Below the pieces are notes generated by a model. The model saw nothing but the letters and a program-made list of their open reading frames with translations, had not been told where the DNA came from and made no database searches. The position numbers and the translations under genes are program-made. A DNA stretch of 64,000 nt from UPXZ01 sp964498765 (GTDB lineage: Bacteria; Bacteroidota; Bacteroidia; Bacteroidales; Paludibacteraceae), in the NCBI GenBank assembly GCA_964498765.1, contig CAZCIU010000001.1:56875-120874 (forward strand), written 5' to 3'. Of the stretch, positions 1-9,274 are shown piece by piece; the first letter of the stretch is position 1; each line of letters starts with the position of its first letter.

Positions 1-1423
1 TCTGTCCACGACCCGGTTTGCCGATATGTGTAGCAACCGTTTTGTTGGCCAGAAGCATAAATTCTTCAATCAATTTATTTGAGTCTTTCTGAATTTTGAA
101 ATAGACACTTAGCGGTTTGCCTTTCTCATCAATTTCAAATCGAACTTCCTCCCGATCAAAAGCAATAGCACCACTTCTGAAGCGTTTTTCACGCAGTTTT
201 TTAGCCAGTTTATCCAGCATCAAAACTTCGTCTTTGAAATCACCTTCACCCGTTTCAATGATTGTCTGAGCTTCCTCGTACGTAAACCGGCGATCGCTGT
301 TTGTTACCGTTTTTACAATGTCGTAATGTTTTACTTCAGCAAATTCATTCAACTGAAAAACAACCGAGTACGTCAGTTTATCCTCATTTGGTCGAAGCGA
401 GCAAATGCCGTTGGAAAGATGTTCAGGCAGCATCGGGATGGTTCTGTCAACCAAATAAACCGATGTGGCGCGCGATTCGCCTTCTTTGTCGATAATCGTT
501 CCTGGGCGCACATAATGCGTAACGTCTGCGATGTGCACGCCCACTTCCCAAAGCTCGTCATCCAACTTTCGAATGGAGAGCGCATCATCAAAGTCTTTCG
601 CATCGTGCGGGTCAATGGTAAATGTGGTAATATCTCGCATATCACGGCGTTTTGCAACTTCCTGCGGTGTAATTCCCGCATCGATTTTGGCTGCTTCAGC
701 TTCCACATTTTCCGGATATTTATAAGGCAATCCATATTCTGCCAAGATTGCGTGCATTTCAGCGTTATTATCGCCTTTGTCGCCGAAAATATCCACAACT
801 TCGCCCACCGGACTTTTCATTGTGTGCTTCCATTCGGTGATTTTCACCAAAGCTTTCTGACCTGTTTTTCCGCCTTTCAGTTTTCCTTTCGGAATAAGAA
901 TATCGCTATTCAGCACCTTGCTGTTCACATTTAAGAATGCAAAATTCTCAGAAACTTCCAGCACGCCAACGAAAGTATCTTGCGCTCGTTGGAGAATTTC
1001 CACCACTTCGCCTTCCGGTTCGCGCCCTTTCCGACGAGCATAAAGGAATACTTTTACCTTGTCGTTGAGCATAGCGGTGCCAATTTTTCTTTCAGGAATA
1101 AAAATTTGCTCGCCTTCATCGTCCGGAATAACGTAGGATTTCACGCCCTGACGTTCAAATTTTCCGGTGATATAGCCACCTCGCGAATTGAGTTTGAATT
1201 TTCCTCGCGAAATTTCTGTCAGAAATTCGTCGTCTTTGAGCTGATAAAGCAGTTCGTTGATAAATACGCGTTGTGATTCGGAGTGAATCTCTAATTGGTT
1301 GGAAATCTGCTTGTAATTGTAGGTTTTTTCGGAGTTTTTACTGAAAATATCGGTGATATTTCTCAATAAATCATCTTTGCGGAGGCGTGTGCTTCCATTA
1401 TTATCTCTTCTTCTTTTTCTCAT
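1..1423 (-). CDS. rnr: ribonuclease R (3' part cut off by window edge)
   Basis: RNase R is a processive 3'-5' exoribonuclease that degrades structured RNA. About 474 N-terminal residues are visible; family members are usually somewhat over 700, so the rest of the RNB domain and the S1 domain lie outside the window. The start ATG at 1423 is followed by a basic stretch (MRKRRRDN), then a winged-helix-like region (about 15-75), cold-shock-type OB domains, and the RNB domain from about residue 245. The RNB metal-binding signature TIDPHDAKDFDDA is present, with Asp271, Asp277, Asp279 and Asp280 as the expected Mg2+ ligands. The reading frame is open to the window edge. No Shine-Dalgarno sequence precedes the start. 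The family call is firm; only completeness is unknown. Confidence 0.95.
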   Translation of the reverse strand, partial: MRKRRRDNNGSTRLRKDDLLRNITDIFSKNSEKTYNYKQISNQLEIHSESQRVFINELLYQLKDDEFLTEISRGKFKLNSRGGYITGKFERQGVKSYVIPDDEGEQIFIPERKIGTAMLNDKVKVFLYARRKGREPEGEVVEILQRAQDTFVGVLEVSENFAFLNVNSKVLNSDILIPKGKLKGGKTGQKALVKITEWKHTMKSPVGEVVDIFGDKGDNNAEMHAILAEYGLPYKYPENVEAEAAKIDAGITPQEVAKRRDMRDITTFTIDPHDAKDFDDALSIRKLDDELWEVGVHIADVTHYVRPGTIIDKEGESRATSVYLVDRTIPMLPEHLSNGICSLRPNEDKLTYSVVFQLNEFAEVKHYDIVKTVTNSDRRFTYEEAQTIIETGEGDFKDEVLMLDKLAKKLREKRFRSGAIAFDREEVRFEIDEKGKPLSVYFKIQKDSNKLIEEFMLLANKTVATHIGKPGRGQ

Positions 1424-1628
1424 ATAGATGGTTTTTCTAAATTTCTTTAACTGTTTTATCTATACAAAATCACTGTTTTTCCATTAAACTTATATTCACG
1501 AAAACGACTTTGCTTAGCTATCCACAAATATACAACATTGAAATTACAATCTATGTTTCCTAAAATTAATTTTTGATTTTATTTTCAGTGAAAAAATATG
1601 TATTTTCGCAAATCTATAAAATAACGAA

Positions 1629-2522
1629 ATGAAGAAAAACATTGCATTTATTGTAAATCCGGTTTCCGGCACAACTGCCAAGTGGAACGTAACAGAACTT
1701 ATTCAGGAAAATCTGGATTTTTCTCATTTCGACGATTGCCGCATAGTGAATACCGAGCGCAAAGGACATGGCAGAGAGCTGACCAAACAGTTTGTGGATG
1801 AAGGTTTTGACATTGTTGTGGCGGTTGGTGGTGATGGAACGGTGAATGAAGTGGCAGGCGCATTGATCAATACCGACACGGTACTGGGAGTTATTTCTAC
1901 CGGTTCGGGAAATGGCTTGGCGAGGCATTTGAAAATTCCGCTGAATTTTAAGCAAGCCATTGAGCATCTGAACTTTGCGGAAGCAATAAAAATGGATTAT
2001 GGTTTGGTGAACGACGAGAAAACGTTTTTCTGTACCTGCGGATTTGGTTTTGATGCGTATGTGAGCGAGCTTTTCTCAAAAGGAACGAAACGTGGCTGGA
2101 TGGGTTACATCGAAAAAATGGTTACCGGATATTTTAATTACGAACCGCAGCCGTACCGATTAGTGGGCGAAGATATTGATTTGAAAGGAAATGCTTTTGT
2201 AATTACGTTTGCCAATGCTTCGCAATGGGGCTACAACGCTTATATTGCGCCAAATGCCAGTATTCAGGACGGAATGATTGATATTTCTGTGATTACAAAT
2301 ATGCCGATTATCGCCATTCCAACCATTGCATTTCAGCTTTTTACCAAAACAATTCAGAAAGACAGGCTTTTAGTTACTACGTTAAGAACCAGCGAGATAA
2401 CGCTATACAGAGATAAGCCCGGACTTTTTCACTTAGACGGCGATCCGTACGAACTTGGCGAAAAAATCCATATCAAAATGATACGTGATGGACTGAAAGT
2501 GATGGTGAAAAAGAGATTTTAA
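1629..2522 (+). CDS. YegS/DagK-family lipid kinase
   Basis: This 297-residue protein belongs to the diacylglycerol-kinase catalytic family (YegS/BmrU/DgkB type), cytosolic or membrane-peripheral enzymes that phosphorylate lipid hydroxyl groups with ATP. The N-terminus has NPVSG (about residues 10-14), the nucleotide-binding GGDGTVNEV lies at 67-75, and TGSGNGLARH lies at about 91-100. These are the three diagnostic motifs of the family. The length is normal. It is divergent from rnr, with about 205 bp between the starts. A near-consensus -7 element (TATTTTCG, 1601-1608) lies just upstream. The lipid substrate (diacylglycerol, sphingoid base or other) cannot be read from the sequence. Bacteroidales make sphingolipids, so a sphingoid substrate is possible but is only inference. 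Confidence 0.9.
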   Translation: MKKNIAFIVNPVSGTTAKWNVTELIQENLDFSHFDDCRIVNTERKGHGRELTKQFVDEGFDIVVAVGGDGTVNEVAGALINTDTVLGVISTGSGNGLARHLKIPLNFKQAIEHLNFAEAIKMDYGLVNDEKTFFCTCGFGFDAYVSELFSKGTKRGWMGYIEKMVTGYFNYEPQPYRLVGEDIDLKGNAFVITFANASQWGYNAYIAPNASIQDGMIDISVITNMPIIAIPTIAFQLFTKTIQKDRLLVTTLRTSEITLYRDKPGLFHLDGDPYELGEKIHIKMIRDGLKVMVKKRF

Positions 2523-2537
2523 GCCGAAATTACCGGA

Positions 2538-3578
2538 TTATTTTTTCGGTAGTTGCTCCACAGACAATAGCCTTCCGTTTTCAGGACTTACATACGCTTT
2601 GCTGTATTTATCCATCGTTTCGAATGGAATTGGAACCAAAACACCTAACTGCGGCAAAGTCAGTTTTTCTTCGTACAATGTTTTATTTCCATCGTCAAAT
2701 TTCACATCTGCAGTCACCGGAATTACGGTGAAAACCTCAACATCTTTCTTTTTGGCTGGTTTTTCGGGAGTTTCTGTTTTTATTGGGGCGTATTTTATAT
2801 TCAGATAATAAGGCACTCCGCTCAAATCATCAGCGTCCACTACGCCTTGCAATGACGAAAAACGGAATACAACTTTATCATTAACCGCTGAAGTAGGAGA
2901 GTAAATTACGGTTTGTGTCAGCGTTTTCACAATTGTTTTTCCTGTAAATAATTCGGTCAATTCCTTTTCCTGCGCTTCCATTTCATCCATTACGGCTTTA
3001 AGCGAAGCTCCATCAGTCGGCATATTTTCCACATCGCCAGAAAGTAAATCCACCCGATTTTCGCGAATGCGGTAGATTTGTTTAGCAGCTCCTTCGGCCA
3101 TTTTTGCCACCGATCCGGCCAGCATATATTCTTCGTTAAGCGGAAGCAGTTTTTCTCTTTCCAGTTCCTCAGTACGCTCTATTCGCTCCCTGCGAATTTC
3201 CTTCACCACTTTTGCAGGAGGTACATTCACGCCGCAAAGCATACCTTCGTCATTTACTGTGATGTAGTTTGCCAGGGATTTTTTGTTTGGAATAATTTTA
3301 TAAGTGCGCTCCGGATCACGAACTGTGCGCGGCTCGATAGAAATATCTTTCAGTCGGTAAAATTCCTTATCGGCAGTGATTACATCGGAAGTTGCCAAAA
3401 AACGCTCCGAATATTGATAAAAACTTCCCGGTTTTTCAGTCACAAGCTCCACAGTTACGTTGATTACGAATTCTGTTTTCGGAAGTGAATAAAAAAGTGT
3501 CGATTGCCCTTCAGTGACCGTTTGTGCGGTTGCCAAAAAAGGAAATATAATGGTCAGAATTAAAAATAATCGTTTCAT
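2538..3578 (-). CDS. DUF4831 family protein, exported
   Basis: This 346-residue protein has a clear signal peptide (MKRLFLILTIIFPFLATAQ). The mature part resembles the DUF4831 family of Bacteroidales proteins: YSLPKT near the start of the mature chain, a GSFYQYSERFL stretch and an ITADKEFYRLKDI stretch. No catalytic motif is visible. It is probably periplasmic or outer-membrane associated. The central region (about 130-200) is rich in Glu, Lys and Arg and may be helical. It lies 66 bp downstream of topA in the same orientation. The family assignment is from memory of conserved motifs, and the function is unknown. Confidence 0.7.
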   Translation of the reverse strand: MKRLFLILTIIFPFLATAQTVTEGQSTLFYSLPKTEFVINVTVELVTEKPGSFYQYSERFLATSDVITADKEFYRLKDISIEPRTVRDPERTYKIIPNKKSLANYITVNDEGMLCGVNVPPAKVVKEIRRERIERTEELEREKLLPLNEEYMLAGSVAKMAEGAAKQIYRIRENRVDLLSGDVENMPTDGASLKAVMDEMEAQEKELTELFTGKTIVKTLTQTVIYSPTSAVNDKVVFRFSSLQGVVDADDLSGVPYYLNIKYAPIKTETPEKPAKKKDVEVFTVIPVTADVKFDDGNKTLYEEKLTLPQLGVLVPIPFETMDKYSKAYVSPENGRLLSVEQLPKK

Positions 3579-3644
3579 TTTTTGTGTTTTTAAGGGGTGA
3601 AAACTTGACTAAAAACTAAAGTTTTTCAATAAGAAAAATCACTT

Positions 3645-5987
3645 TTATGCTTTCTTTTTACCTCTTGTAAAAGTCTTTTTCTTCTTACCAACCGTATCTG
3701 CCTGCGATGCAATAAGTTCACGACATTGCTCTTCGGTCAGCGTAGCTGCATCGGTTTTTTTCGGAATTTTATAGTTATTTTTCTCAAAAGCAATATAAGG
3801 TCCATATCGTCCGTTCAGTACCTGAATTTCGGCGTTTTCACCGAATATATTGATTACTTTATTTTTATCGGCCTCGCGTTTTTCTTCGATAATTTCGATC
3901 GCTCTTTCGGCAGAAATTTCCAGCGGATCTTCCGTTTTCGGGATGGAGTAGAATTTCCCATCGTGACGAATATAAGGTCCAAAACGTCCCACGGCCACAG
4001 TCATATCTTTTTCTTCAAACGCACCCAAATCTCTCGGAAGTTTGAATAATTCCAAAGCTTCTTCCAGCGAAATACTTTCGATGGATTGCGTTTTGCGAAG
4101 CGAAGCAAAAACCGGTTTTTCTTCCTCTTCGGAAGTTCCGATTTGCGCAATCGGACCAAAACGACCGATTTTCACCGAAATTTGTCTGCCTGATTTTGGA
4201 TCAATTCCCAGCACGCGCTCACCAACCTGACGCTCTGAATTTTTAAGCGTATCCTCTACCACAGGATGGAATTTTTTGTAAAATTCGTCGATGGATTTAT
4301 TCCATTTAACTTTTCCTTCGGCAATATTATCGAATTCTTTTTCCACTTTTGCGGTGAAATTATAATCCATAATATTAGGAAAATGATCCACCAAGAAGTC
4401 ATTTACTACCAAACCTATATCTTCCGGGAATAATTTTGCTTTTTCGGCTCCGTAATTTTCGTTTTTCTGAGCAGCAGTGATTTTATTGCCTTTCAGTTTC
4501 AGTACGCTAAAACTGCGTTTCAATGCTGGACGATCTCCTTTTTCAACGTATTTTCTGTTTTGAATTGTAGAAATAGTTGGTGCATACGTGGACGGACGAC
4601 CAATACCAAGTTCCTCTAACTTGCGAACCAAACTTGCCTCCGTATAGCGCGGCGGACGCTGTGTGAAACGCTCCTGAGCCAGAATTTCATTGGCAGTCAA
4701 GGCTTCGCCTTTTTTCATCGTTGGCAGCAATCCGCTTGTTTCAGCGTCTTGCTCATCATCTGTTGACTCCAAATAAACTTTCAAAAATCCATCAAAAATA
4801 ATTACTTCTCCGGAAGCTACAAACTGAAGTTTACTGCCAGAAATATTGATGTAAATATTGGTTTTTTCCAATTCGGCATCGGCCATTTGCGAAGCGATGG
4901 TTCGTTTCCAAATCAACTCGTAAAGGCGTTTTTCCTGCGCTGTTCCTTCCACGGAATGCGCATTCATATACGTAGGGCGAATAGCTTCGTGAGCTTCCTG
5001 CGCACCTTTGGATTTGGTACTGAATTTTCGGATTTTCACGTATTTTTCTCCTGCCATGCTGATGATTTCGCTTTTGGCAGTATTGATGGCAAGGCTCGAA
5101 AGATTAACCGAATCGGTACGCATATAGGTGATTTTTCCCGATTCGTACAGTCGCTGTGCAACCATCATCGTTTGTGAAACGGAGAAACCAAGCTTACGAG
5201 CAGCTTCTTGTTGTAATGTAGATGTGGTAAATGGCGGTGCAGGTGATTTTTTTGCCGGTTTTTTCTCAATGCTGTCCACAGAAAACTGTGCATCTTTGCA
5301 AATTTCCAGGAATGCATTCGCTTCCTCTTTCGTTGCGAAACGCTGTGGAAGTTCGGCTTTTAGCTCTACCGCGGAGCCGTTTGCATCTTTTGAAGTGAAG
5401 ATAGCTGAAACTTTGTACGAACTTTCAGCAACAAAATTATTGATTTCGCGTTCGCGCTCTACGATTAAGCGCACCGCAACCGACTGAACACGTCCTGCAG
5501 AAAGCGATGGACGAACTTTTCGCCAAAGAATAGGTGAAATTTCAAATCCAACAATCCGGTCTAATACGCGGCGAGCTTGCTGTGCATCAACCAAATCTAA
5601 ATTAATATCACGCGGATTTTCTATTGCGTTGAGGATGGCGTCTTTGGTAATTTCGTGAAAAACAATCCGTTTTGTATTGTCTTTTTTCAGTTTCAATTCT
5701 TCCGCCAAGTGCCATGCAATGGCTTCTCCCTCGCGGTCCTCATCGGAAGCCAACCAAACAACCTCGGCTGCTTTTACGGCTTTTTTAAGCTCTGATACAA
5801 TTTTCTTTTTTTCGGGAGAGACTTCGTATTGCGGTTCATAATTGTTCTCAAAGTCTATTCCAAGGCCTTTGTCGGACAAATCTCGGATGTGTCCCATACT
5901 CGACATCACTTCATAGTCTTTTCCAAGAAATTTCTCGATGGTTTTGGCTTTGGCAGGTGACTCAACAATTACTAAATTTTTTGACAT
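3645..5987 (-). CDS. topA: DNA topoisomerase I (type IA)
   Basis: TopA relaxes negative supercoils through a transient 5'-phosphotyrosyl link. I chose the ATG at 5987 (MSKNLVIVESPAKAKT), giving 780 residues. The open frame runs 20 codons further upstream, but that stretch is hydrophobic and unlike any TopA N-terminus. The TOPRIM domain comes first, with SDEDREGEAIAWH at about residues 81-93. The active-site region GKITYMRTDS places the catalytic tyrosine at residue 288. The C-terminus has repeated glycine-rich modules of the RFGPYI/RYGPYI type instead of cysteine zinc fingers, and ends in a very basic tail (KKKKTFTRGKKK), as in other Bacteroidetes TopA. The DUF4831 gene follows on the same strand. 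The call is secure. Confidence 0.97.
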   Translation of the reverse strand: MSKNLVIVESPAKAKTIEKFLGKDYEVMSSMGHIRDLSDKGLGIDFENNYEPQYEVSPEKKKIVSELKKAVKAAEVVWLASDEDREGEAIAWHLAEELKLKKDNTKRIVFHEITKDAILNAIENPRDINLDLVDAQQARRVLDRIVGFEISPILWRKVRPSLSAGRVQSVAVRLIVEREREINNFVAESSYKVSAIFTSKDANGSAVELKAELPQRFATKEEANAFLEICKDAQFSVDSIEKKPAKKSPAPPFTTSTLQQEAARKLGFSVSQTMMVAQRLYESGKITYMRTDSVNLSSLAINTAKSEIISMAGEKYVKIRKFSTKSKGAQEAHEAIRPTYMNAHSVEGTAQEKRLYELIWKRTIASQMADAELEKTNIYINISGSKLQFVASGEVIIFDGFLKVYLESTDDEQDAETSGLLPTMKKGEALTANEILAQERFTQRPPRYTEASLVRKLEELGIGRPSTYAPTISTIQNRKYVEKGDRPALKRSFSVLKLKGNKITAAQKNENYGAEKAKLFPEDIGLVVNDFLVDHFPNIMDYNFTAKVEKEFDNIAEGKVKWNKSIDEFYKKFHPVVEDTLKNSERQVGERVLGIDPKSGRQISVKIGRFGPIAQIGTSEEEEKPVFASLRKTQSIESISLEEALELFKLPRDLGAFEEKDMTVAVGRFGPYIRHDGKFYSIPKTEDPLEISAERAIEIIEEKREADKNKVINIFGENAEIQVLNGRYGPYIAFEKNNYKIPKKTDAATLTEEQCRELIASQADTVGKKKKTFTRGKKKA

Positions 5988-6208
5988 AATTAGGATTGAT
6001 TTTTGAAATTGGGTGCAAAATAACAAAAACAAATAGGTATCAACCAAATTTTCAGCGAATTATTTTTGATTTTTATGAATTCAAGCACTAATTTGGAGGC
6101 ATTTTCAGAATGATCTTGTAATTGACACTCAGATTTTTTCTAAAAAAATAATGCAACACTCAAAGATGAATATCGCATTATTTGTCAATTTTATGGAAGA
6201 AAACTCTC

Positions 6209-6421
6209 TTAATCGTTTGTGATTTCAACCAATTCGTAACCGGTGTCATCAATCACTTGTTTGAGTTCTTCATCTGAAATTTCACGACTCATTTCAAGCT
6301 TAGCAGTGTGTTTTTTCAGATCTACTTTTGCATCAACGCCTTCCAGTTTATTCAGCGCTTTTTCTACTCGAGCCGCACAATGTCCGCAGCTCATTCCGCT
6401 TATTGTTAATGTTTTGTTCAT
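6209..6421 (-). CDS. heavy-metal-associated domain protein, CopZ-like copper chaperone
   Basis: This 70-residue single HMA-domain protein has the metal-binding motif GMSCGHC at residues 9-15. Such cytosolic ferredoxin-like proteins bind Cu(I) through the two cysteines and hand it to a P1B ATPase. It lies 21 bp downstream of the copper ATPase on the same strand, which supports co-transcription and a donor role. The charged segment DLKKHTAKLEMSREISDEEL matches the beta2-beta3-alpha2 part of the fold. The metal could in principle be another soft metal; copper is inferred from the neighbour. The specific name copZ is not assigned. Confidence 0.85.
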   Translation of the reverse strand: MNKTLTISGMSCGHCAARVEKALNKLEGVDAKVDLKKHTAKLEMSREISDEELKQVIDDTGYELVEITND

Positions 6422-6442
6422 TTTTTTATTTTGTAAAATCGT

Positions 6443-8704
6443 TTAATCAATAGTTTTTTTTCTTAATCTCAATGCGTTCAAAACTACAGTGACCGAACTC
6501 AGGCTCATCGCCAATGCAGCAAACATTGGGTTGAGTTTCCAGCCGAGCATGGTGTAAAACAAACCTGCCGCGATTGGAATTCCGATAACATTGTAGAAAA
6601 ATGCCCAGAAAAGATTTTCTTTAATGTTTCGGATGGTGGCTTTACTGAGGCGAAGTCCTTTCACTACGTCCATGAGGTTGCTTTTCATCAGTACCACATC
6701 TGCCGATTCGATGGCTACGTCCGTGCCTGATCCGATGGCAAATCCTAAATCAGCTCGAGCCAATGCCGGTGCGTCGTTTATTCCGTCACCAACCATCGCA
6801 ACTTTTCTTCCTTCGTTTTGCAGTTCTTGAATGACTTTATCTTTGTCTTGCGGCAAAACTTCTGCTATCACACGGTCAAAACCGATTTTCTCCTGAATGG
6901 CTTGCGCTGTTCTGTGATTATCGCCTGTGAGCATGATTGTGGTCATTCCCATAGTTTTCAGCGTATTGATTGCTTCGCTGCTCGTCGATTTCATCACATC
7001 GGCAACTCCAATTACGCCTAGCACATTCTCATCGTCCGAAACGAAAAGTGCCGTTTTTCCTTGTTGAAGTAGTTTGAAAAGAAAATCTTCAACCGGTTCA
7101 ATGTCGATATTTTCAGAAATATAGGCTTTATTTCCTACTTTATATAATTCTCCGTTAATTATGCCGGAAATCCCTTTTCCGGGAACGGAATTAAATTTAC
7201 TTACCGGATAAAGTTCGAGTTTTTGTTCTTCTGCTTTTGCGAGAATAGCTTTTGAAATAGGATGTTCAGAGTATTTTTCCAAAGAAGCAGAAATTCTGAG
7301 CATTTCGTTTTCATCCAAATAGTGCAAACTTTCCACATCGGTAACTTCCGGTTTTCCTTCGGTAATTGTTCCTGTTTTGTCAAAAACAAGCGTATCAATT
7401 TTTCCAGCTATTTCTAAAGCTTCAGCCGATTTGAATAAAATGCCATTTTCAGCGCCACGTCCGGTTCCTACCATAATAGCAACCGGCGTAGCCAGTCCAA
7501 GCGCGCACGGGCAAGAGATAATCAGCACTGCAATTCCTATAGATAAAGCAAATTCAAGCGGATAGCCTAAAAGTAACCAAACGGCAGTTGCAACAAGAGC
7601 GATGGCGATGACTATCGGTACAAAAATGCGGCTGATCTGATCGGCAAGGCGAGATATTGGAGCTTTAGAAGATGTGGCTTCTTCCAAAAGTTGGATAATT
7701 TGTGAAAGCGTGGTATCTTTTCCAACTTTCGTGGCTCGAAATGTGAAAAATCCCGTTTTATTTACGCTTGCCGAAATAACTTGGTCGCCGTTTTGTTTGA
7801 AAACAGGAATACTTTCGCCTGTAATCGCAGATTCATCCACTGAACTGAAACCTTCTTCCACAATGCCGTCCACCGGAATTTTCTGTCCTGGACGAATGCT
7901 AACTAAATCATTCAAAACTACATCGTCCACAGGGATTTCCAGTTCTTCACCGTTTCTAACGACCGTTGCAGTTTGTGGAGCAGAATCGATTAGTTTGGTC
8001 AATGCATCTGAGGTTTGACGTTTTGAGCGAGCTTCAAAATATTTTCCCAGCGTAATTAATGTCAGAATTGTTGCTCCAGATTCAAAGAATAAATCGTGTT
8101 TATATCTATGTACAAGCTCTACATTCCCATCTCCGAGACCGACTGCTATGCGATAAATTGCAAAAATTCCATACAACAAAGCAGCCATTGAGCCGATTGC
8201 TACAAGCGAATCCATCGTAGGTGAAAGTTGCCTTAATGCTCTAAATCCATTGATAAAAAACTTTCTGTTGACAAAATAGATAGGCAGAGCCAGTATCAAC
8301 TGAGCTAAAGCAAAAATCAATGTGTTTTTATAGCCAGAAAGAAAAGCCGGAATTGGCAAACCAGCCATCGGACCCATAGCAATGTATAGCAGCGGAATCA
8401 AAAATGCAAACGAAATGATAACTCGTTTTTTGAGTTCTTCCTGTTCTTTAGCAGCGTAATCAATTTTTGGTGCGGAAATTTGATTGGATTGTGGTTTTAA
8501 GAATGCATCGTAGCCGGCATCCTGCACAGAATCGATGATATTGTCCGATGAAAGCGATTGCTCTTCAAACTCCACAGACATACTGTTGGTAAGCAGATTT
8601 ACATTCACATCTACTACGCCATCCAGTTTTCTGACACTTTTCTCCACGTGTGCTACGCAGGCAGAGCAGGTCATACCGGTAATATCAAATTTTTCAGTTT
8701 TCAT
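6443..8704 (-). CDS. copA: copper-exporting P1B-type ATPase
   Basis: This 753-residue inner-membrane Cu(I) export ATPase has one N-terminal HMA domain (GMTCSAC, Cys13 and Cys16), TM helices from about residue 94, an actuator TGES at about 295-298, the metal-site CPC in the membrane (398-400), the phosphorylated aspartate in DKTGT (Asp442), the P1B marker His-Pro (481-482), and the GDGINDAP hinge near 639. Near the C-terminus, YN in the FFYNVIGIP segment and MSLSS match the Cu(I)-ATPase signatures of the last two helices, which favours Cu(I) over Zn/Cd. The CopZ-like gene follows in an apparent operon. A candidate small-RNA terminator lies 157 bp upstream of the start, so read-through or attenuation is possible but unproven. 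Confidence 0.95.
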   Translation of the reverse strand: MKTEKFDITGMTCSACVAHVEKSVRKLDGVVDVNVNLLTNSMSVEFEEQSLSSDNIIDSVQDAGYDAFLKPQSNQISAPKIDYAAKEQEELKKRVIISFAFLIPLLYIAMGPMAGLPIPAFLSGYKNTLIFALAQLILALPIYFVNRKFFINGFRALRQLSPTMDSLVAIGSMAALLYGIFAIYRIAVGLGDGNVELVHRYKHDLFFESGATILTLITLGKYFEARSKRQTSDALTKLIDSAPQTATVVRNGEELEIPVDDVVLNDLVSIRPGQKIPVDGIVEEGFSSVDESAITGESIPVFKQNGDQVISASVNKTGFFTFRATKVGKDTTLSQIIQLLEEATSSKAPISRLADQISRIFVPIVIAIALVATAVWLLLGYPLEFALSIGIAVLIISCPCALGLATPVAIMVGTGRGAENGILFKSAEALEIAGKIDTLVFDKTGTITEGKPEVTDVESLHYLDENEMLRISASLEKYSEHPISKAILAKAEEQKLELYPVSKFNSVPGKGISGIINGELYKVGNKAYISENIDIEPVEDFLFKLLQQGKTALFVSDDENVLGVIGVADVMKSTSSEAINTLKTMGMTTIMLTGDNHRTAQAIQEKIGFDRVIAEVLPQDKDKVIQELQNEGRKVAMVGDGINDAPALARADLGFAIGSGTDVAIESADVVLMKSNLMDVVKGLRLSKATIRNIKENLFWAFFYNVIGIPIAAGLFYTMLGWKLNPMFAALAMSLSSVTVVLNALRLRKKTID

Positions 8705-8860
8705 ATTTATATAGTATGATAAAAACAGAATTTGGTGAGGATTAGTTCGATAAATTTAAATGAAAACGTATAAATGAAACAAATAAACATATAAAAAATC
8801 AGTGCGGATAGGAAAAAATGTGAGGAAAAAAGGGAAGAGTTTTTTAGTAAGAAATGGTGT

Positions 8861-8931
8861 AAAAAAAAAAGAAAGGTAGCCACGCCTGACTACCAATCCT
8901 TTAACCTTAAATCTAATACTATGAAAAAATC
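8861..8931 (-). ncRNA. candidate small RNA with own promoter and terminator
   Basis: On the minus strand a strong Bacteroidetes promoter (TTG at 8968-8966, 20-nt spacer, TATATTTG at 8945-8938) predicts a transcript starting near 8931. About 36 nt later lies an 8-bp hairpin with a GGCG tetraloop (8894-8875), followed by a long U-rich tract (8874-8861). This makes a free-standing transcription unit of about 70 nt. There is no good ORF in it. It could be a trans-acting small RNA, or a terminated leader of copA, whose ATG is at 8704. The unpaired 5' part (about 8895-8931) would be the seed or antisense region. The promoter and terminator are seen directly; the RNA itself is inferred. Confidence 0.6.
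8875..8894 (-). terminator. intrinsic terminator of the candidate small RNA
   Basis: The 8-bp stem GGTAGTCA/TGGCTACC contains one G-U pair and closes a GGCG loop. On the minus strand it is followed by TTTCTTTTTTTTTT. The poly-U side fixes the direction. Confidence 0.75.
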
Positions 8932-8937
8932 ACGTTG

Positions 8938-8968
8938 CAAATATAACTGTCGTCAAGTGAGAATCCAA
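8938..8968 (-). promoter_or_regulatory. Bacteroidetes sigma-ABfr type promoter of the small RNA
   Basis: The minus strand reads TTG (8968-8966), 20 nt, then TATATTTG (8945-8938). This is a full match to the phylum's TTG-N19-21-TAnnTTTG consensus and the best promoter in the window. Confidence 0.7.
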
Positions 8969-9222
8969 ATAATTTGATTAAAATATTCGCTTGATTAACT
9001 TTATTTAACTTTAGTGTGTACGTAAACAATCAAAAATGACTATATTGAGAGATTGTTAAACGAGAAAACGAATAAATCAGTAGAGTTTGAATGTTAATTT
9101 TAAGATTACAAATATTCGATTTGTTTTTAATCTCTAGAAAATTTCAAAGAATTTATTTAAATTAGTAACAAAATAGTTGAAAAAACTGTGAATATTAAAG
9201 CAATATGTAAATTGAAATGAAA
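8969..9222. other. AT-rich intergenic stretch without visible features
   Basis: Together with 8705-8860, this is the rest of the 570-bp gap between copA and the amidase gene. Apart from the small-RNA unit, I see only AT-rich sequence with no plausible ORF. Confidence 0.5.
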
Positions 9223-9256
9223 AAGAGCGCCTGATTTTGATTGATCAGGCGCTCTT
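9223..9256 (-). terminator. intrinsic terminator of the amidase gene
   Basis: The 12-bp perfect stem AAGAGCGCCTGA/TCAGGCGCTCTT (9223-9234 with 9245-9256) has a 10-nt loop. It lies just after the stop codon of the minus-strand amidase gene and is followed on that strand by TTTC. Confidence 0.85.
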
Positions 9257-9274
9257 GAAATCTATTTAATCAAA

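Noticed and set aside
326..934. 202-residue plus-strand ORF opposite rnr
   Set aside because: It is antisense to the RNase R catalytic domain, whose conserved motifs fix the minus strand as coding.
8921..8977. Short plus-strand ORF (MKKSRCKYNC...) inside the small-RNA unit
   Set aside because: Its ATG lies within the sequence better explained as the 5' part and promoter of a minus-strand transcript; the peptide is 18 residues and ends in the promoter.
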